In this document: positions 13,128 through 24,381 of the stretch, piece after piece
Numbering within the stretch: the stretch's first letter is position 1
Layout of the letters: the number at the start of each line of letters is the position of its first letter
NCBI GenBank assembly: GCA_016165875.1
Contig: JABBOT010000080.1
Coordinates: 34,486,364 to 34,550,363 of the forward strand
Reading direction: 5' to 3'
DNA: 64,000 nt
Source of the DNA: Acanthopleura granulata
Lineage: Eukaryota; Mollusca; Polyplacophora; Chitonida; Chitonidae
The notes under the pieces: model-generated
What the model saw: only the letters and a program-made list of their open reading frames with translations
The model's database searches: none
What the model was told of the DNA's origin: nothing
Made by a program: the position numbers and the translations under genes

Positions 13128-13262
13128 GGCCACCTGCAGTCATCTGGCAAATGTCCGTCTTTATTACATGGGTAGTTGTATCACGTCTAAGTCATCCCGC
13201 TGTCTGGGTGGGATTTAACCCGGGGCTGCCGCTCAACCACCACAGCCTTATCACCATACATC
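13128..13262 (-). mobile_element. Possible tRNA-headed SINE fragment
   Basis: On the minus strand this segment has a box-B-like CCCGGGTTAAATCCC preceded by a tRNA-like GGTTGAGCGGCAGCC stretch. That is the arrangement seen in SINE heads. No second copy in this window confirms it. Confidence 0.3.
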
Positions 13263-13547
13263 TGGCTAATGGTAACCTGAAAAGAACAAAATACAGGTTG
13301 GTTATTGCTGAGTAATTCATTCCACTGGTATTATATTTACTACATATTTGGCCTAAAAATTCATCCCACAAAAAGTGCCTTTTTAGAAGTATATTTCATT
13401 TTGGTGCTGAAGTTTTCCAAGTGGGATATCATCCTACCTATCAAACACCACCTTTTTAAGATCAATGGAATTCTCAAAATCAGAAATAATGAGCTACTTA
13501 GTAATGGATGAAATTTTGGGTCAACTACAGTGTTTATTTCTATATTT

Positions 13548-13870
13548 ATTTGACTCTTGTCTGATCTGTTTTATGGATGGAAGAAACCTGAGTGGCCTAT
13601 GTACACGTAAACCACCCACCTCTGGCAAGTTACTGATGAACTTTTCCATGTGTGATTCACAGACCTGTGCACCATATGACAAGTGGTTTTCAACAAACAT
13701 TAAACTTTACAACCGCCAACATGTCCATTGTCAAGAGAGGCCCCAAAAGGCCTCACAACCAGGGAAATCTACAGTCCTTGCTCACTGCAGAGTTTGTCAT
13801 GTCAGATATATGGGTACAATAGACTTGACATGCAAACCATCAGGAGATTCGACCTAGGCTTTAGCTTTCA
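13548..13870 (-). mobile_element. Dispersed repeat family C (SINE-like), copy 1
   Basis: Shares spaced blocks with 49436-49720: TTTTATGGATGGRRGAAACC, an AACTTTTCCA…ATGTGAT block, and GACAAGTGGT followed by a CAACAA block. The order is the same in both copies. The open frame of about 130 codons crossing it (13465-13857) is a by-product of the repeat. Orientation is inferred from the second copy, which has a tRNA-like head on the minus strand. Confidence 0.55.
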
Positions 13871-15879
13871 CAACAACAATATACTAGTAGATGGTATTCA
13901 CTCATAATATTTATTATTTACTCTCCACATCATAGATTCATATCAACAGTTTTTTCCAATTACTAGGAAATTTATTGTGGGTGGAATGTGTTCTTCAACA
14001 ACCGATATTTGTGATCCAAACTGTTCTTCAAAAATTTAAGAAAGAAGTCTTCAACCTTCACGTGAAATATTTTCATTAGGCTGCTGACTTAGAAAAATTT
14101 AGCTGTATGCTTATTGCATGCACCTGTATTTCTTGCATCACGGTATAAATATTGATGCTTCATCTTTTCCTTGTGTTTTTTATTATCATTAGTTTGTGAA
14201 TAATGTGGAACTATTTTATTACTGATTAATCTGATGCCACATGCCCTATATAAAGACCTTCAAAAAATTAACAGATACATAAATTTTGCTCACCCATCAT
14301 GTAACAAATGCAATATTATCATTATTTTACAGCATGATACATGTATATCATTAAAAATCACTGCAACAACTGTTAGACGTTTCACTTTACATAAATAATA
14401 AAAATAAACTTTTGAAAGCTATGCTATGTATGCATGTATGTAACAATAATTCACACCCATGAGGAATATATGCAAGTTCCACATATCACAGGTTTTATCT
14501 GGTTATAAATCAATGAGGATGAGGTTCACCCAGTCTTAATATAGACACTGTGGTTGCTAATGTTATGTGTACAACCTAGTTACAGCTATAAATAGCCCTG
14601 CCTCAGAGTACAGGCTTCATTCATACAAAGGATGTTCAGTATTTGGGTTATTTGGTCAGACCAGAGGTCTTAAGAGGCCGGCAGACAGTTGAGTCCTGGT
14701 GGTCATTTTACACCACTCCAGGTACCCCTAAGTGTAATATGCACAACAGGCATCTCCCAATTGCCCCACCCCCACTGGACTATAAGGAGAATCAGCATCC
14801 AGACATCAGTGTCAATGAACTGAATGACTTAACGGTACTCTCTTCTGGATAAGGTCAAGGTCAGAGCCATGGACATCGTGCGGCTGAGCACGTCCCACTC
14901 TGCTGTTTACCACACTGAGCCTCTCAGCCGGTAAACAAACAGCACGCACTACCGCAGTTACTCCTGTCATCAGGTTAAAACCTAGGACAAGTATGTAACC
15001 AGGTCATTCACCTTTGTATGTACCACATATACTGCTCTGTTGCACATTTCAAAGCATACAAAATAAATAAATAAAATAATAACAAAAAAGGGAAAACAGT
15101 AACAATAAAAGAATATAAAAATCTGAAAAAAATATTTAAGTTCCATTATTATTTCGTCTTTAATTTTTACACAATTCTATGAATGTAGTAAATAGGATCC
15201 CCAACCTCTGATAAACTCTACTGTATGTGCCATAATAACATTTATTCTAAATATATCAAACCTTACCACAGGCTCCCCATCAATAAGGACCTCCTACTAT
15301 GACTTAAGCCAGTACATATGCATTACCAAAGCATGGCTGTAGGTCTACATGTAGGTCTAATCAATACCTACTGAATATACAATTTACCCAAACCCACACA
15401 CTTAATCGACCTTAATTTCACTACACACTTTATTCCTTTCAATAATTCATTTATCTGATCACGAATTTAAGCTTAAGTCTTACTCCAAAATAGTACATGC
15501 GCACTCCCTGTGTGTTTATATTTCCTGTTTGTAAATACTGAGCTGTGTGCCTACAGTCCATACATATATATGTATATGTATATACTGACCTGAATGATCA
15601 ACTCCCACATCTATAATGACCAATAAGTGAATTACCAGCGTTTCCAATCCTCACTGGCCATGTTTCCTATCCAACAAAATATGAATGATACCATGTGCTG
15701 GCACTCCTGTCTATCCCACACCTTATCTGTATTACAAATCCCCCCTCAGTCTGCGCATGTCTAATCCCCAAGGTCCTTTGTGCTCAATACAAGCCATCAG
15801 GACACATTACATAATATGATGCATTATATATCTATCCTAGCTATCATAAATTATAGAATTCCTCAGTAACTTAGTGATA
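13871..15879. other. Non-coding stretch, no gene recognised
   Basis: AT-rich sequence with scattered microsatellite-like A/T runs (for example 15060-15130). No family pattern, splice-linked exon or repeat shared with the rest of the window was recognised. Confidence 0.4.
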
Positions 15880-16072
15880 TTAGAGTACAGTTGAGGTGTG
15901 TCGATGAGAAAGCTGAAAATGTAACTTCGTGGTGTTAGAGTACAGTTGAGGTGTGTCGATGAGAAAGCTGAAAATGTAACTTCGTGGTGTTAGAGTACAG
16001 TTGAGGTGTGTCGATGAGAAAGCTGAAAATGTAACTTAGTGGTGTTAGAGTACAGTTGAGGTGTGTCTGGAT
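15880..16072. repeat. 55-bp minisatellite, about 3.5 copies
   Basis: Units begin TTAGAGTACAGTTGAGGTGT and continue GATGAGAAAGCTGAAAATG. Unit starts at 15880 and 15935 give a 55-bp period, and copies are nearly identical. It runs directly into the next array. Confidence 0.93.
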
Positions 16073-16480
16073 AATAAAACTGGGAACACTGTTTGGTGGT
16101 GTCAGAATACAGCTTGGTTGTGTCTGAACACCACTTTGTGGTGTGATTACACTTTGGTGGTGTTAGAATACAATTTGATGGTGTCTGAACACTGCTTGGT
16201 GGAGTCAGAATACAGTTTGATGGTGTTAGAACACTGCTTGGTGGTGTCAGAATACAGATTGGTGGTGTCAGAATACAGTTTGATAGTGTTAGAACACTGC
16301 TTGGTGGTGTGTGAACACTGTTTCGTGGTGTCAATTATTGTTGTCCGAACACTGTTTGGTGGTGTCAGAATACAGCTTGCTGTTATTTGAACACTGTTTG
16401 GTGGTGTCAGAATTCAGTTCGGTGGTGTCAGAATTCAGTTTGGTGGTGTCAGAACACTGTTTAGGCATGTGTGAATGGAA
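16073..16480. repeat. Degenerate 21-bp minisatellite
   Basis: About 19 units of the type AACACTGTTTGGTGGTGTCAG, alternating with AATACAG variants. The period of seven codons keeps frames open on both strands (about 110 codons each) and produces Leu-Thr-Pro-rich translations. These are repeat artefacts and not genes. Confidence 0.9.
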
Positions 16481-16569
16481 AGTGTGAAAATACATCTTAG
16501 CAGTGCAGCATGGGATAAAAAAATTTAGAACATAGTTTATCACAGATTATGAATTCATTTTAGTAAGGA

Positions 16570-17060
16570 TTGACCATGGAGTGCAATTTACCATGGATTG
16601 CAAATACAGTCAGTATGAATTGAGAATCTAGTTTAGTGTACATTGAGAATACAGTTTCAATAGCATTGATTAAGAATATAGTTTAGCACAGATTGAGAAT
16701 ACACTTCAATAGAATAAATACAGTTTAGTGTAGATTGAGAATACACTTTAATAGGATAAATACAGTTTAGCATAGACTGAGAATACACTTTGATATGATA
16801 AATACAGTTTAGCATAGACTGAGAATACACTTTAGTATGATAAATACAGTTTAGCATAGATTGAGAATACACTTTAGTATGATAAATACAGTTTAGCATA
16901 GACTGAGAATACACTTTAATATGATAAATACAGTTTAGCATAGATTGAGAATACACTTTGATATGATAAATACAGTTTAGCATAGATTGAGAATATGTTG
17001 TTATACAAGTTTTGAGTAAAGTTTGGTTGAAGTGACAGTACAGTCTAGCACAGATTGAGA
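16570..17060. repeat. 42-bp minisatellite, about 8 clean copies
   Basis: Units combine GATAAATACAGTTTAGCATA with GATTGAGAATACACTTTA. The period of 14 codons leaves a 135-codon minus-strand frame of repeated SQSMLNCIYHIKVY, regarded as non-coding. The left 130 bp are more diverged copies. The core resembles that of the 21-bp array beside it. Confidence 0.92.
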
Positions 17061-17673
17061 ACACAGCTCAGTTTATCTTCCTACAGAAAAGCACAGGCCA
17101 AAGTAAACATTATTCGCACATAGGAAATTTCCATTGCATTCACGCAGATGATAGTCAAACATTCCCCTAATACTAACTGGGGAATCCCCAGAGACTGAAA
17201 CCTTCTAGATTGGGTATGCAATGCCCTTTGCAGTCAATGACCTCCTCTCTACACATCAACACCCTGTAGTTTAAGCCGGATGCAACATGTGAATGCTGCT
17301 GAGCTGGTCATACCAGTACTAGATGCTCACCTGTACGAACATGACACTGTAGAATTCAGATGACTGAAGAAAATAGCACTACAGGCCTTTAAAGTTCTTT
17401 AGCTCGGACAGATAAACAGGAAGCTGGAATGTATAAGACTGCATAATAAGGTGCTAAAAACGCATTAACCTACACTCTTGATGGTCAAAATTCAAATAAG
17501 ACTCATGTCTAAAACTGATATTCTAATGTTACAGTCAATGTTAAACATTCTATCACTGAGTTAAATCCATTCATTTTGCAAACGAATACAGTCATGTTGC
17601 AATCAATACATGTACAACCCTTCACTTCTCATGCATCACATGGCTGTTGTTTTGGAAAGAAGAAAGAGTGCAT
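17061..17673. other. Non-coding stretch between repeats
   Basis: Unique-looking sequence between the 42-bp array and a SINE. No coding or RNA feature was recognised. Confidence 0.4.
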
Positions 17674-17943
17674 ATTTATTTATTTGATTGGTGTTATACG
17701 CCGTACTCAACAATATTTCACTTATATGACGGCGGCCAGAATTATAGTGGGAGGAAACCGGGCAGAGCCCTAGGGAAACCCACAACCACCCGCAGGCTGC
17801 TGGCAGACCTTCCCACATACGGCCGGAGAGGAAGCCCACCTGAGTTGGACCTGAACTCACAGCGACCGCATTCGCATTAGTGGGAGGCTTCTGAGTCATT
17901 GTGCTGCCCCAGCGTGCTAACCGAATGAGCCACAGAGGCCCCT
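17674..17943 (-). mobile_element. tRNA-derived SINE, family A, near full length
   Basis: Best copy in the window, about 270 bp. On the minus strand it starts with a tRNA-like head (GTGGCTCATTCGGTTAGCAC as box A region, then GTGAGTTCAGGTCC as box B). It continues through the conserved body (GGGAAGGTCTGCCAGCAGCC, GGTTTCCTCCCACTATAATT, CGCCGTCATATAAGTGAAAT) and ends in AATCAAATAAATAAATA. RNA polymerase III promoter boxes plus an A-rich tail define a SINE. It needs LINE enzymes supplied in trans. Confidence 0.9.
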
Positions 17944-17984
17944 GCATGATTATAAGTGATACTCCTGATACAGGGCTAAAACCT

Positions 17985-18487
17985 TCCACCCAGAATCGGG
18001 CTATGCCCATCCACCTTCCAACCTTCCACCCAGAACCAGGCTACGCCCATCAACCTTCCAACCAGAACCAGGCTATGCCCATCCACCTTCTAACCTTCCA
18101 CCCAGAACCAGGCTAAGCCCATCCACCTTAAAACCTTCCACCCAGAACCAGGCTACGCCCATCCGCCTTCCAACCAGAACCAGGCTATGCCCATCCACCT
18201 TCTAACCTTCCAACCAGAACTAGGCTATGCCCATCCACCTTCCAACCTTCCACCCATAACCAGGCTACGCCTATCCACCTTCCAACCAGAACCAGGCTAT
18301 GCCCATCCACCTTCCAACCTTCCACCCATAACCAGGCTACGCCTATCCACCTTCCAACCAGAACTAGGCTATGCCCATCCACCTTCCAACCTTCCACCCA
18401 TAACCAGGCTACGCCTATCCACCTTCCAACCAGAACCAGGCTATGCCTATCCACCTTCCAACCTTCCACCCAGAACCAGGCTTTGCT
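17985..18487. repeat. 72-bp minisatellite of two related sub-units
   Basis: Pro-rich-looking array of CCAGGCTATGCCCATCCACC and CCTTCCAACCTTCCACCC blocks. A 72-bp unit made of about 39 + 33 bp half-units is clearest at 18190-18480; the left part is more variable. The period is a multiple of three, so frames stay open on both strands. These are not regarded as genes. Confidence 0.9.
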
Positions 18488-18836
18488 GTTTTTTCAAAGC
18501 CTATAAATCCAAATGTTGCAAATACTGAAAAATCATGAAACTTTCTTAATGCAGATGTCAGGTAAATTGTCTTCACTTTCTACAATTAAGCACAGTTATT
18601 TTAAAGTCAAAGCTAATGATTAGAAAAGCCTTTTAACACATATAATGCTTTAGTGTCAGAACACATGCGCAAGTGAAAGAAGTGTCAACTAAATCTGTGA
18701 ATGCAACTCATGATGAAGGTTAAGATACACAGGACTAGATTTCTTTGACATACACAACACATCTGTGAGACAGGTCAACATGTAGCCTGGATATAATACT
18801 GAACATGTACTATCTGCACCCAGAATGTGACCTCTC

Positions 18837-18845
<9 letters not shown>
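18488..18845. other. Non-coding stretch
   Basis: No feature was recognised between the 72-bp array and the TA microsatellite. Confidence 0.4.
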
Positions 18846-18881
<36 letters not shown>

Positions 18882-18914
18882 CAGGTGTACATGTCACACA
18901 CACACACACACACA
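18846..18914. repeat. (TA)n and (CA)n microsatellites
   Basis: About 16 TA units (18846-18878) followed, after a short spacer, by about 10 CA units (18894-18914). Confidence 0.93.
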
Positions 18915-18964
18915 AATCTGATACCGTTATCATTATAATAATCACCTATCCGCTCCATGAGGGT

Positions 18965-19197
18965 ATCCATGGCTAAGGAATACTAGCGAGGTGCAATGAC
19001 CCAAGAGCCTCTTCCCAATGCAGTCACTGTGAGTTGAAGTCCAGCTCACGATGGCTTGGAAAGGTTCGCCAGCAACTTGTGGATGGTCATTGGATCCCCT
19101 AGGCTCTGCCTGGTTTTCTCAACCATAATGCTGGCCATCGTTGTATAAGTGAAATGTTCTTGAGTATGGTGTAAAACAACAATCAAATAAGTAAATA
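18965..19197 (+). mobile_element. tRNA-derived SINE, family A, diverged
   Basis: Follows the family A order from a decayed tRNA-like head (CATGGCTAAGGAATACTAGC, then GTGAGTTGAAGTCC as box B) through CATAATGCTGGCCATCGTTG to a CAATCAAATAAGTAAATAA tail. More substitutions than in the 17.7 kb copy indicate an older insertion. Confidence 0.85.
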
Positions 19198-20005
19198 ATT
19201 ATCCCCTCTGTGAAACGAAATACAAGCAGTTAGAGAGCCTTGTAATTTCTGACCATCAGCGCAACTACATTCTGCACTCCAAATTATTACATGACTTACT
19301 TTACACAAAGTCAAAAGCCGTAAATGTAAATAGATACAGTTCATAATGGGTGTATACTCAGGAAAAAACAACGTACCAGAAACGACTTTGAATGCTAAAA
19401 GTGCCACGTACAAGTAAGTATCTCATAGATAAAATGAGGAATAGAAGTAGCAATTTCTAAATGTGTTTTCCTTCAGCTCTTGGAAATCACCCTCCACGAC
19501 CATTTTCCTCAATAATAAGATGGAAAGAAGTGATAAAACTTTAGAAAACCAGGCACCTGCAGATCTGCAGACCATCTTCATGTATCACATACACAGTTTT
19601 CATTGGATAATTACACAGGGATAACTACACATAATCAACACGAGCTAGAGCTCACACACAGTTTACTGAGTTCATTCACAGCATGGGGCTGTTCCCTGCT
19701 GTACATCTGGGGGTGTCCCAGATCATGAAACTTTGTGGGTGGGGGGTGGGGGCGTATGGGGATGAGCTAATTCCCGCACCAGGGGGTATGCCAGATCATA
19801 AACCCAATTATTTCGTCTCAATTCCAATGTGGACAAGGGTAGAGTTTAGGTAATGTTTTAATTGTGAGTCGTGCCACAGCATTTCTGGTAAAGTTCCAAC
19901 TCTATTTGAACTCCTTCAGCCTCTGCTATAGATCACTCTGTCTTGATCTGTAATACCTTCCCAATTTTCTGTATATTTAAAATGTAACAGCTAAGCATAA
20001 ACACC
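19198..20005. other. Non-coding stretch with a G-rich segment
   Basis: No gene recognised. A G-rich segment at 19737-19761 contains four runs of at least three G separated by short loops. Two related phrases, GGGGGTGTCCCAGATCAT and GGGGGTATGCCAGATCAT, flank it about 80 bp apart. Confidence 0.45.
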
Positions 20006-20862
20006 TTAAAAGAGAAGAACACATTTATACAACCTACACCTTAAATGAAAGAGCTATACAAATTGTGTGGATTACTATTTTTTTTTACATTTTTTAAAGG
20101 TTTCGTGAAAGAGACAAACTGTTTTAACCATCGTCATTTTTTCCAAAATCCACCTATTCGGGGCACATAGTAAGTTCCGCCATGTTTTAGGTTTGTCCAA
20201 TGGAGATCCTTCTTTCCTCCTCTGGAATATTCATTGTAACGTCAATGTGCTTAAGGTTTTACTCCTACCATTATATTAATGTGCATTTCCAGTCTCAGCT
20301 AAATATGTTCATACATTGTGATAATCGTGGATTTTAAGCTCTGTTAAAGCCAACTCTAAACAGGAAGAGTTTGAGATGTACTACAGGACCACATCATGCA
20401 TACCTGCGTGGCTGTTGACTGCCAAAATGTGTCTGAATTGCGATGTCCTGAAGGCAGAGATCGCAACCTGTCCTTTCAGAGATTGCCCTGTCAAAGCCAG
20501 AAATCCAGGTTCCGAAACACATGAGCTTGATAGCTGTCGGTCGAACTACTGCTCTCAATCTCACTCCTATGCGATTCAAACTGGTAGCCTTGTAAGCCGA
20601 AGTTACATTCACTATCATCAGAACTAGAGCAGGGGTCCCCACAAGCCCTCCTTCACAATATCTACGTTTGCAAAGCTAAGCACAATGACGTAAGCAATCT
20701 GTTAAAATGGTGGCCTAAAAAGGCTCCTCAGTCTTGGATGTTCAACGATGAAATACTCAAATAACAAGCACTTCCATCCGAAAATTGAGATTTTTTATTT
20801 AACCATAAACAAAGCTCTTTCTTTTAAAGTATAGGTTGTATAAATGTGTTCTTTTCTTTTAA
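20006..20862. mobile_element. Segment bounded by 50-bp inverted repeats (possible DNA transposon remnant)
   Basis: The left arm (20006-20055) and right arm (20813-20862) are inverted copies agreeing at 46 of 50 positions; both contain GAACACATTTATACAACCTA. The 757-bp interior has short open frames on both strands (20376-20627 plus; 20394-20642 minus) without a confident family match. No target-site duplication was visible next to the arms. It may be a non-autonomous element or a chance inverted duplication. Confidence 0.5.
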
Positions 20863-20969
20863 ACACGAGGACTATATACATATAGCCTCAGAGTGAAAAA
20901 AAAAAATGTATTCTGAGTTTTGGGCCCTTTAGCTACATATTCCATCAGAATTACCAAAAGAATTACCAT

Positions 20970-21180
20970 CTTTTTAGTGTGCAGCCTGCCAGGATGATCC
21001 ATTCTACTCTGACACTTCTATCGTTCAGGCCATTAGCATGGTCCACTCTACTCTCACACTTTTAGTGTGCAACCCAAGAGAATGACCCAATGTATTTTGA
21101 CCCCTTACCATATAAGCTCTGGACCCCTATTAGTTTAATGTGTAGCCTGCCAGAAAAGTCCCACTATATTTGGCTTTTGA
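20970..21180. repeat. Degenerate tandem repeat, about 60-65 bp units
   Basis: Three to four diverged copies of TTAGTGTGCAGCCTGCCAG followed by ATGATCCATTCTACTCTGAC. The unit boundaries are blurred. Confidence 0.6.
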
Positions 21181-23244
21181 CTAGGACCCTGTGAATACAA
21201 TTCTTCATCTAATTTACCTCCAGTATACATAATCATCACGTGCTGTCTTGGCAAAGTTAAAGCACGACCCACAAACAGCAGGATTCTCATTTCAGATGCA
21301 ATGGATGTTTTAGAGAAGTTTCATAGTTCCCCTCAGGCAAGAACAGGTGTGCTTTAATTAGATAACAGAATATTAGCATTGCTAGAGGGCTTGATAAGCT
21401 CATGTAGGCCACAGCATCCCAGTTTTTCAACATTTTGCATATAAGCAGACACTCCTTGATACAGCCATTTGTATCCCCTACTAAATGTAATTCCAACAGA
21501 AAAAAAGGGGAAACCAATTATTTCCTCATTTCTCAAGAACTCCAGCTTAAAATGTTAAGATATACATAATTTTTTTTAAGGCAAAGGACAAATAATTCAG
21601 CATCAAACTGTATACATGTACTCCTCTGTGTAAAAGATAAGAAAAATAAAGCTGTTTCAATTTCTACATTGTGCTGTTTCAACTGGAATTTCATGGCTTC
21701 ACTGTCATCAGAGCTTGTATTGAACATACATACATGAAGACTGAGATATCTGGACGTACTTTGCAGCTCTAATTACAGTAGCTTCACATCCATTGTATAC
21801 TGAGATGAAGGCCAGTGCAAAGAACCCGGAATCTCTGTGTTACAGCAAACAATGTCTAATAATGACTGTGCCCGTAAGCAAACAACCTATGGCAAACTAC
21901 AAAAAGAGGATCGTGGGAAAAAACATTGTTGGCATGATGACAAATGCATTCAATCCACTAGCCATTAACATAAGGTACTACATCCATTAAAGCTTCCTCT
22001 ATTAGGCAAGAGCACAACTTTAATCCAGCCAAAGACTTACCGGCTAATGGAAAACAAAGGAACATTCTTGGACTGATCATTTCTGTAAAATGTAAAGCTT
22101 TACTGAGTGGTGTGGACTCCTTTGGCAAACAGCCACAAGATCATAGTCTGCAAATTTTTGCACATTAAATAATTGTTTACACTCAGGTGTAATTAGATAT
22201 CAGTCATAATCAGTGATTGCCATACTAAGCAACTGTATGTCATACTGACCATTCCTCCTCAATCAACTCAATATTTCACTGGCTACCTGAACTACCAGCT
22301 TGATATTTGACTGCCTCACTCCTTAACCAGCTGCTCTCCATTCTCAACAAGCTTGAAAATTTACGGTCTCATTGTGTTAATGTCAATCAACTTCATTTAC
22401 CACTGGCTCTCTCCCCAACAAACTTCATAATTTACTGTCTCCCACCTTATCCAGACTACTATTTCGCTGGATTTCTCCTCAAACAGCTACAAACAAGCCT
22501 GTATTACCACCCATCCCCAAACAATTTCTGGAATAGATGCACAATACATGGAGACTTGACAACTTCTAAGAGAATTTATCAGTCCAAGAATTCTTCAGGC
22601 TGACTTCAACTCTGGCCAGGATTTATGTATTTGCTTCTTTAGGCTTTTGTTATCGGCAGATGAGACCAGTCATTCATGGAGCCTGCTGAAAACTACCAGC
22701 CTCTGTCAAGCACCTGGCAAAATTCCTGATGCAAAGCCACAATCAAACCAGTAATAACTGGACTTAAAGACACGACCTTGACATCTGTCAAGGATTCATG
22801 ACCGAAAAACCTAACATCAAGATGTCCTTACAAAGGTTGGTTTTTATATCTGGAAGGGAACAGAGTGCCAGTATGCACTTGTAAGCATAAACCTGACTAT
22901 CTGGATGACTACAATACTGGGGTAAGCTCATGCCTCAATGAGCCATTTACAATGAGGTCAACGCACTTATCACACTAAGGCTTTTTGTACTATTAGCTTG
23001 GATTGCCTACATTACAGATGTAACAGCATTATAATATGCCCCTGAATTATGTGATCAGGAAACAGTGAGGACAGTTCTACTTTGTGTTGTAAGAGCAGGA
23101 AGTATGTCAAAAGTACTCTTGCCAAACAGACTGTTTCGTTCAGGTACCATTTAAACTATTAGCTGTGCCTTACATATGTACATGTTCAGAGTGACTCAAT
23201 AAGATTTGTGGTGTAAAGCAAAGATTGTTCAGTGTAGTGGTCAA
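21181..23244. other. Non-coding stretch
   Basis: No exon pattern was recognised. 22250-22600 is weakly repetitive (CAAC…CTCCA…TTTACTGTCTC-like phrases). The stretch may lie inside the last intron of LYRM4, whose final exon was not located. Confidence 0.35.
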
Positions 23245-23452
23245 GATTTCACTTAAATGATGCAAGTCAGGGTTTATGCGTAAAGGTGACAAAACCTCCC
23301 TTTCACTTAAATGATGCAAGTCAGGGCTGTATGTAAAGGTGACAAACCCTTCCTTTCACTTAAATGATGCAAGTCAGGGCTGTATGTAAAGGTGACAACC
23401 CTACCTTTCACTTAAATGATGCCAGTCAGGGTTGTATGTAAAGGTGATGAAC
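23245..23452. repeat. 52-54 bp minisatellite, four copies
   Basis: Units contain CACTTAAATGATGCAAGTCA and GTATGTAAAGGTGACAAACC. Starts of CACTTAAATGATG at 23250, 23304, 23357 and 23409 give periods of 54, 53 and 52 bp. Confidence 0.92.
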
Positions 23453-24381
23453 CATGTCTTAATTCCCCAATCCCCATTCAGCCACTCAACAAAGAGTCAA
23501 ATTTAGAAGTGCCATCTAAATTCTTGTTTTTAGACAACTGTATAAGTTTTATTCCTAGTTCCAAGAGAAGCTACATGTACACTTAGGCTGCAGTTTTCAA
23601 TTTACATAAAGAAACCCCCTATGCAACGCTACAATATCCATGACCCAAAAGGTGTATTGATGAATACCACTACGTGTATATAACTTGTGTAAATGAATGT
23701 GTCCTCAAACACAAAATATTTTGTGGTTACATGACATTAATGGCTAATATGTTTCTGAGTAGACTACAGGTACAATAATCTTATAATTCTACTTTTTCTT
23801 TTAACACACAAAGACACTAGGGCACATTTTGACATTTTTGGATACTATAAACTGATACAAAAATTCAAAAATGTGCCCCTGGAGCACAAAACATTGATAT
23901 GCAGCATTTTTTGGAATGGTCTACTATTCTCACAAGAGTAGTGTCCCCTGGAAATGAATCTCAGTTCTTGACAGATTGGTCTCAAATCACTGTACTGTTT
24001 GTTATATGTGGATTTTTTAATAATATTTCAAAAGTTCAAATTTATATTTGTTTAAGTAGTAACTTTATTACCATTAAAGGGAATATAATGATACAAGATC
24101 TCATCAAAATTAAGCAATGGGTCTAGGAACTAAGCATCAAGCAGGTTTAGATGCCAAAATATGATGGTCTCCCTACTATGGACAGTGTACAAAGCAGCCA
24201 CAATTAACTTTGAATGAGCTTTAGATTCTAAACTTAAATGAAAAAATCTGAGGTTTACTTCTTTGTATTGTTTTAACATTGACATATCGCTGTAAAAAAA
24301 TGGACACATTGCTATGATGTGGTAAGAACAAACTTTCAACTTTCTGCAACATGTACCAGATGAGCACAAATCACTACTTAC

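Noticed and set aside
13465..13857. 130-codon plus-strand frame
   Set aside because: Largely inside dispersed repeat family C; the translation has no family pattern.
15598..15640. Minus-strand Ile-Gly-His-Tyr stretch as possible LYRM4 exon 3
   Set aside because: No acceptor just upstream, and the following residues run into a stop without the rest of the expected motif.
15990..16390. Open frames of about 110 codons on both strands, Leu-Thr-Pro-rich on one strand
   Set aside because: The 21-bp period keeps all in-phase codons open on both strands. There is no start context, splice site or known domain, and it is explained by the tandem repeat.
16657..17064. 135-codon minus-strand frame with eight SQSMLNCIYHIKVY repeats
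   Set aside because: It coincides exactly with a 42-bp minisatellite and includes diverged edges. It is not a known repeat protein.
18185..18528. Overlapping repetitive frames on both strands (Pro-rich and Gly-Trp-rich)
   Set aside because: Artefact of the 72-bp array, a multiple of three.
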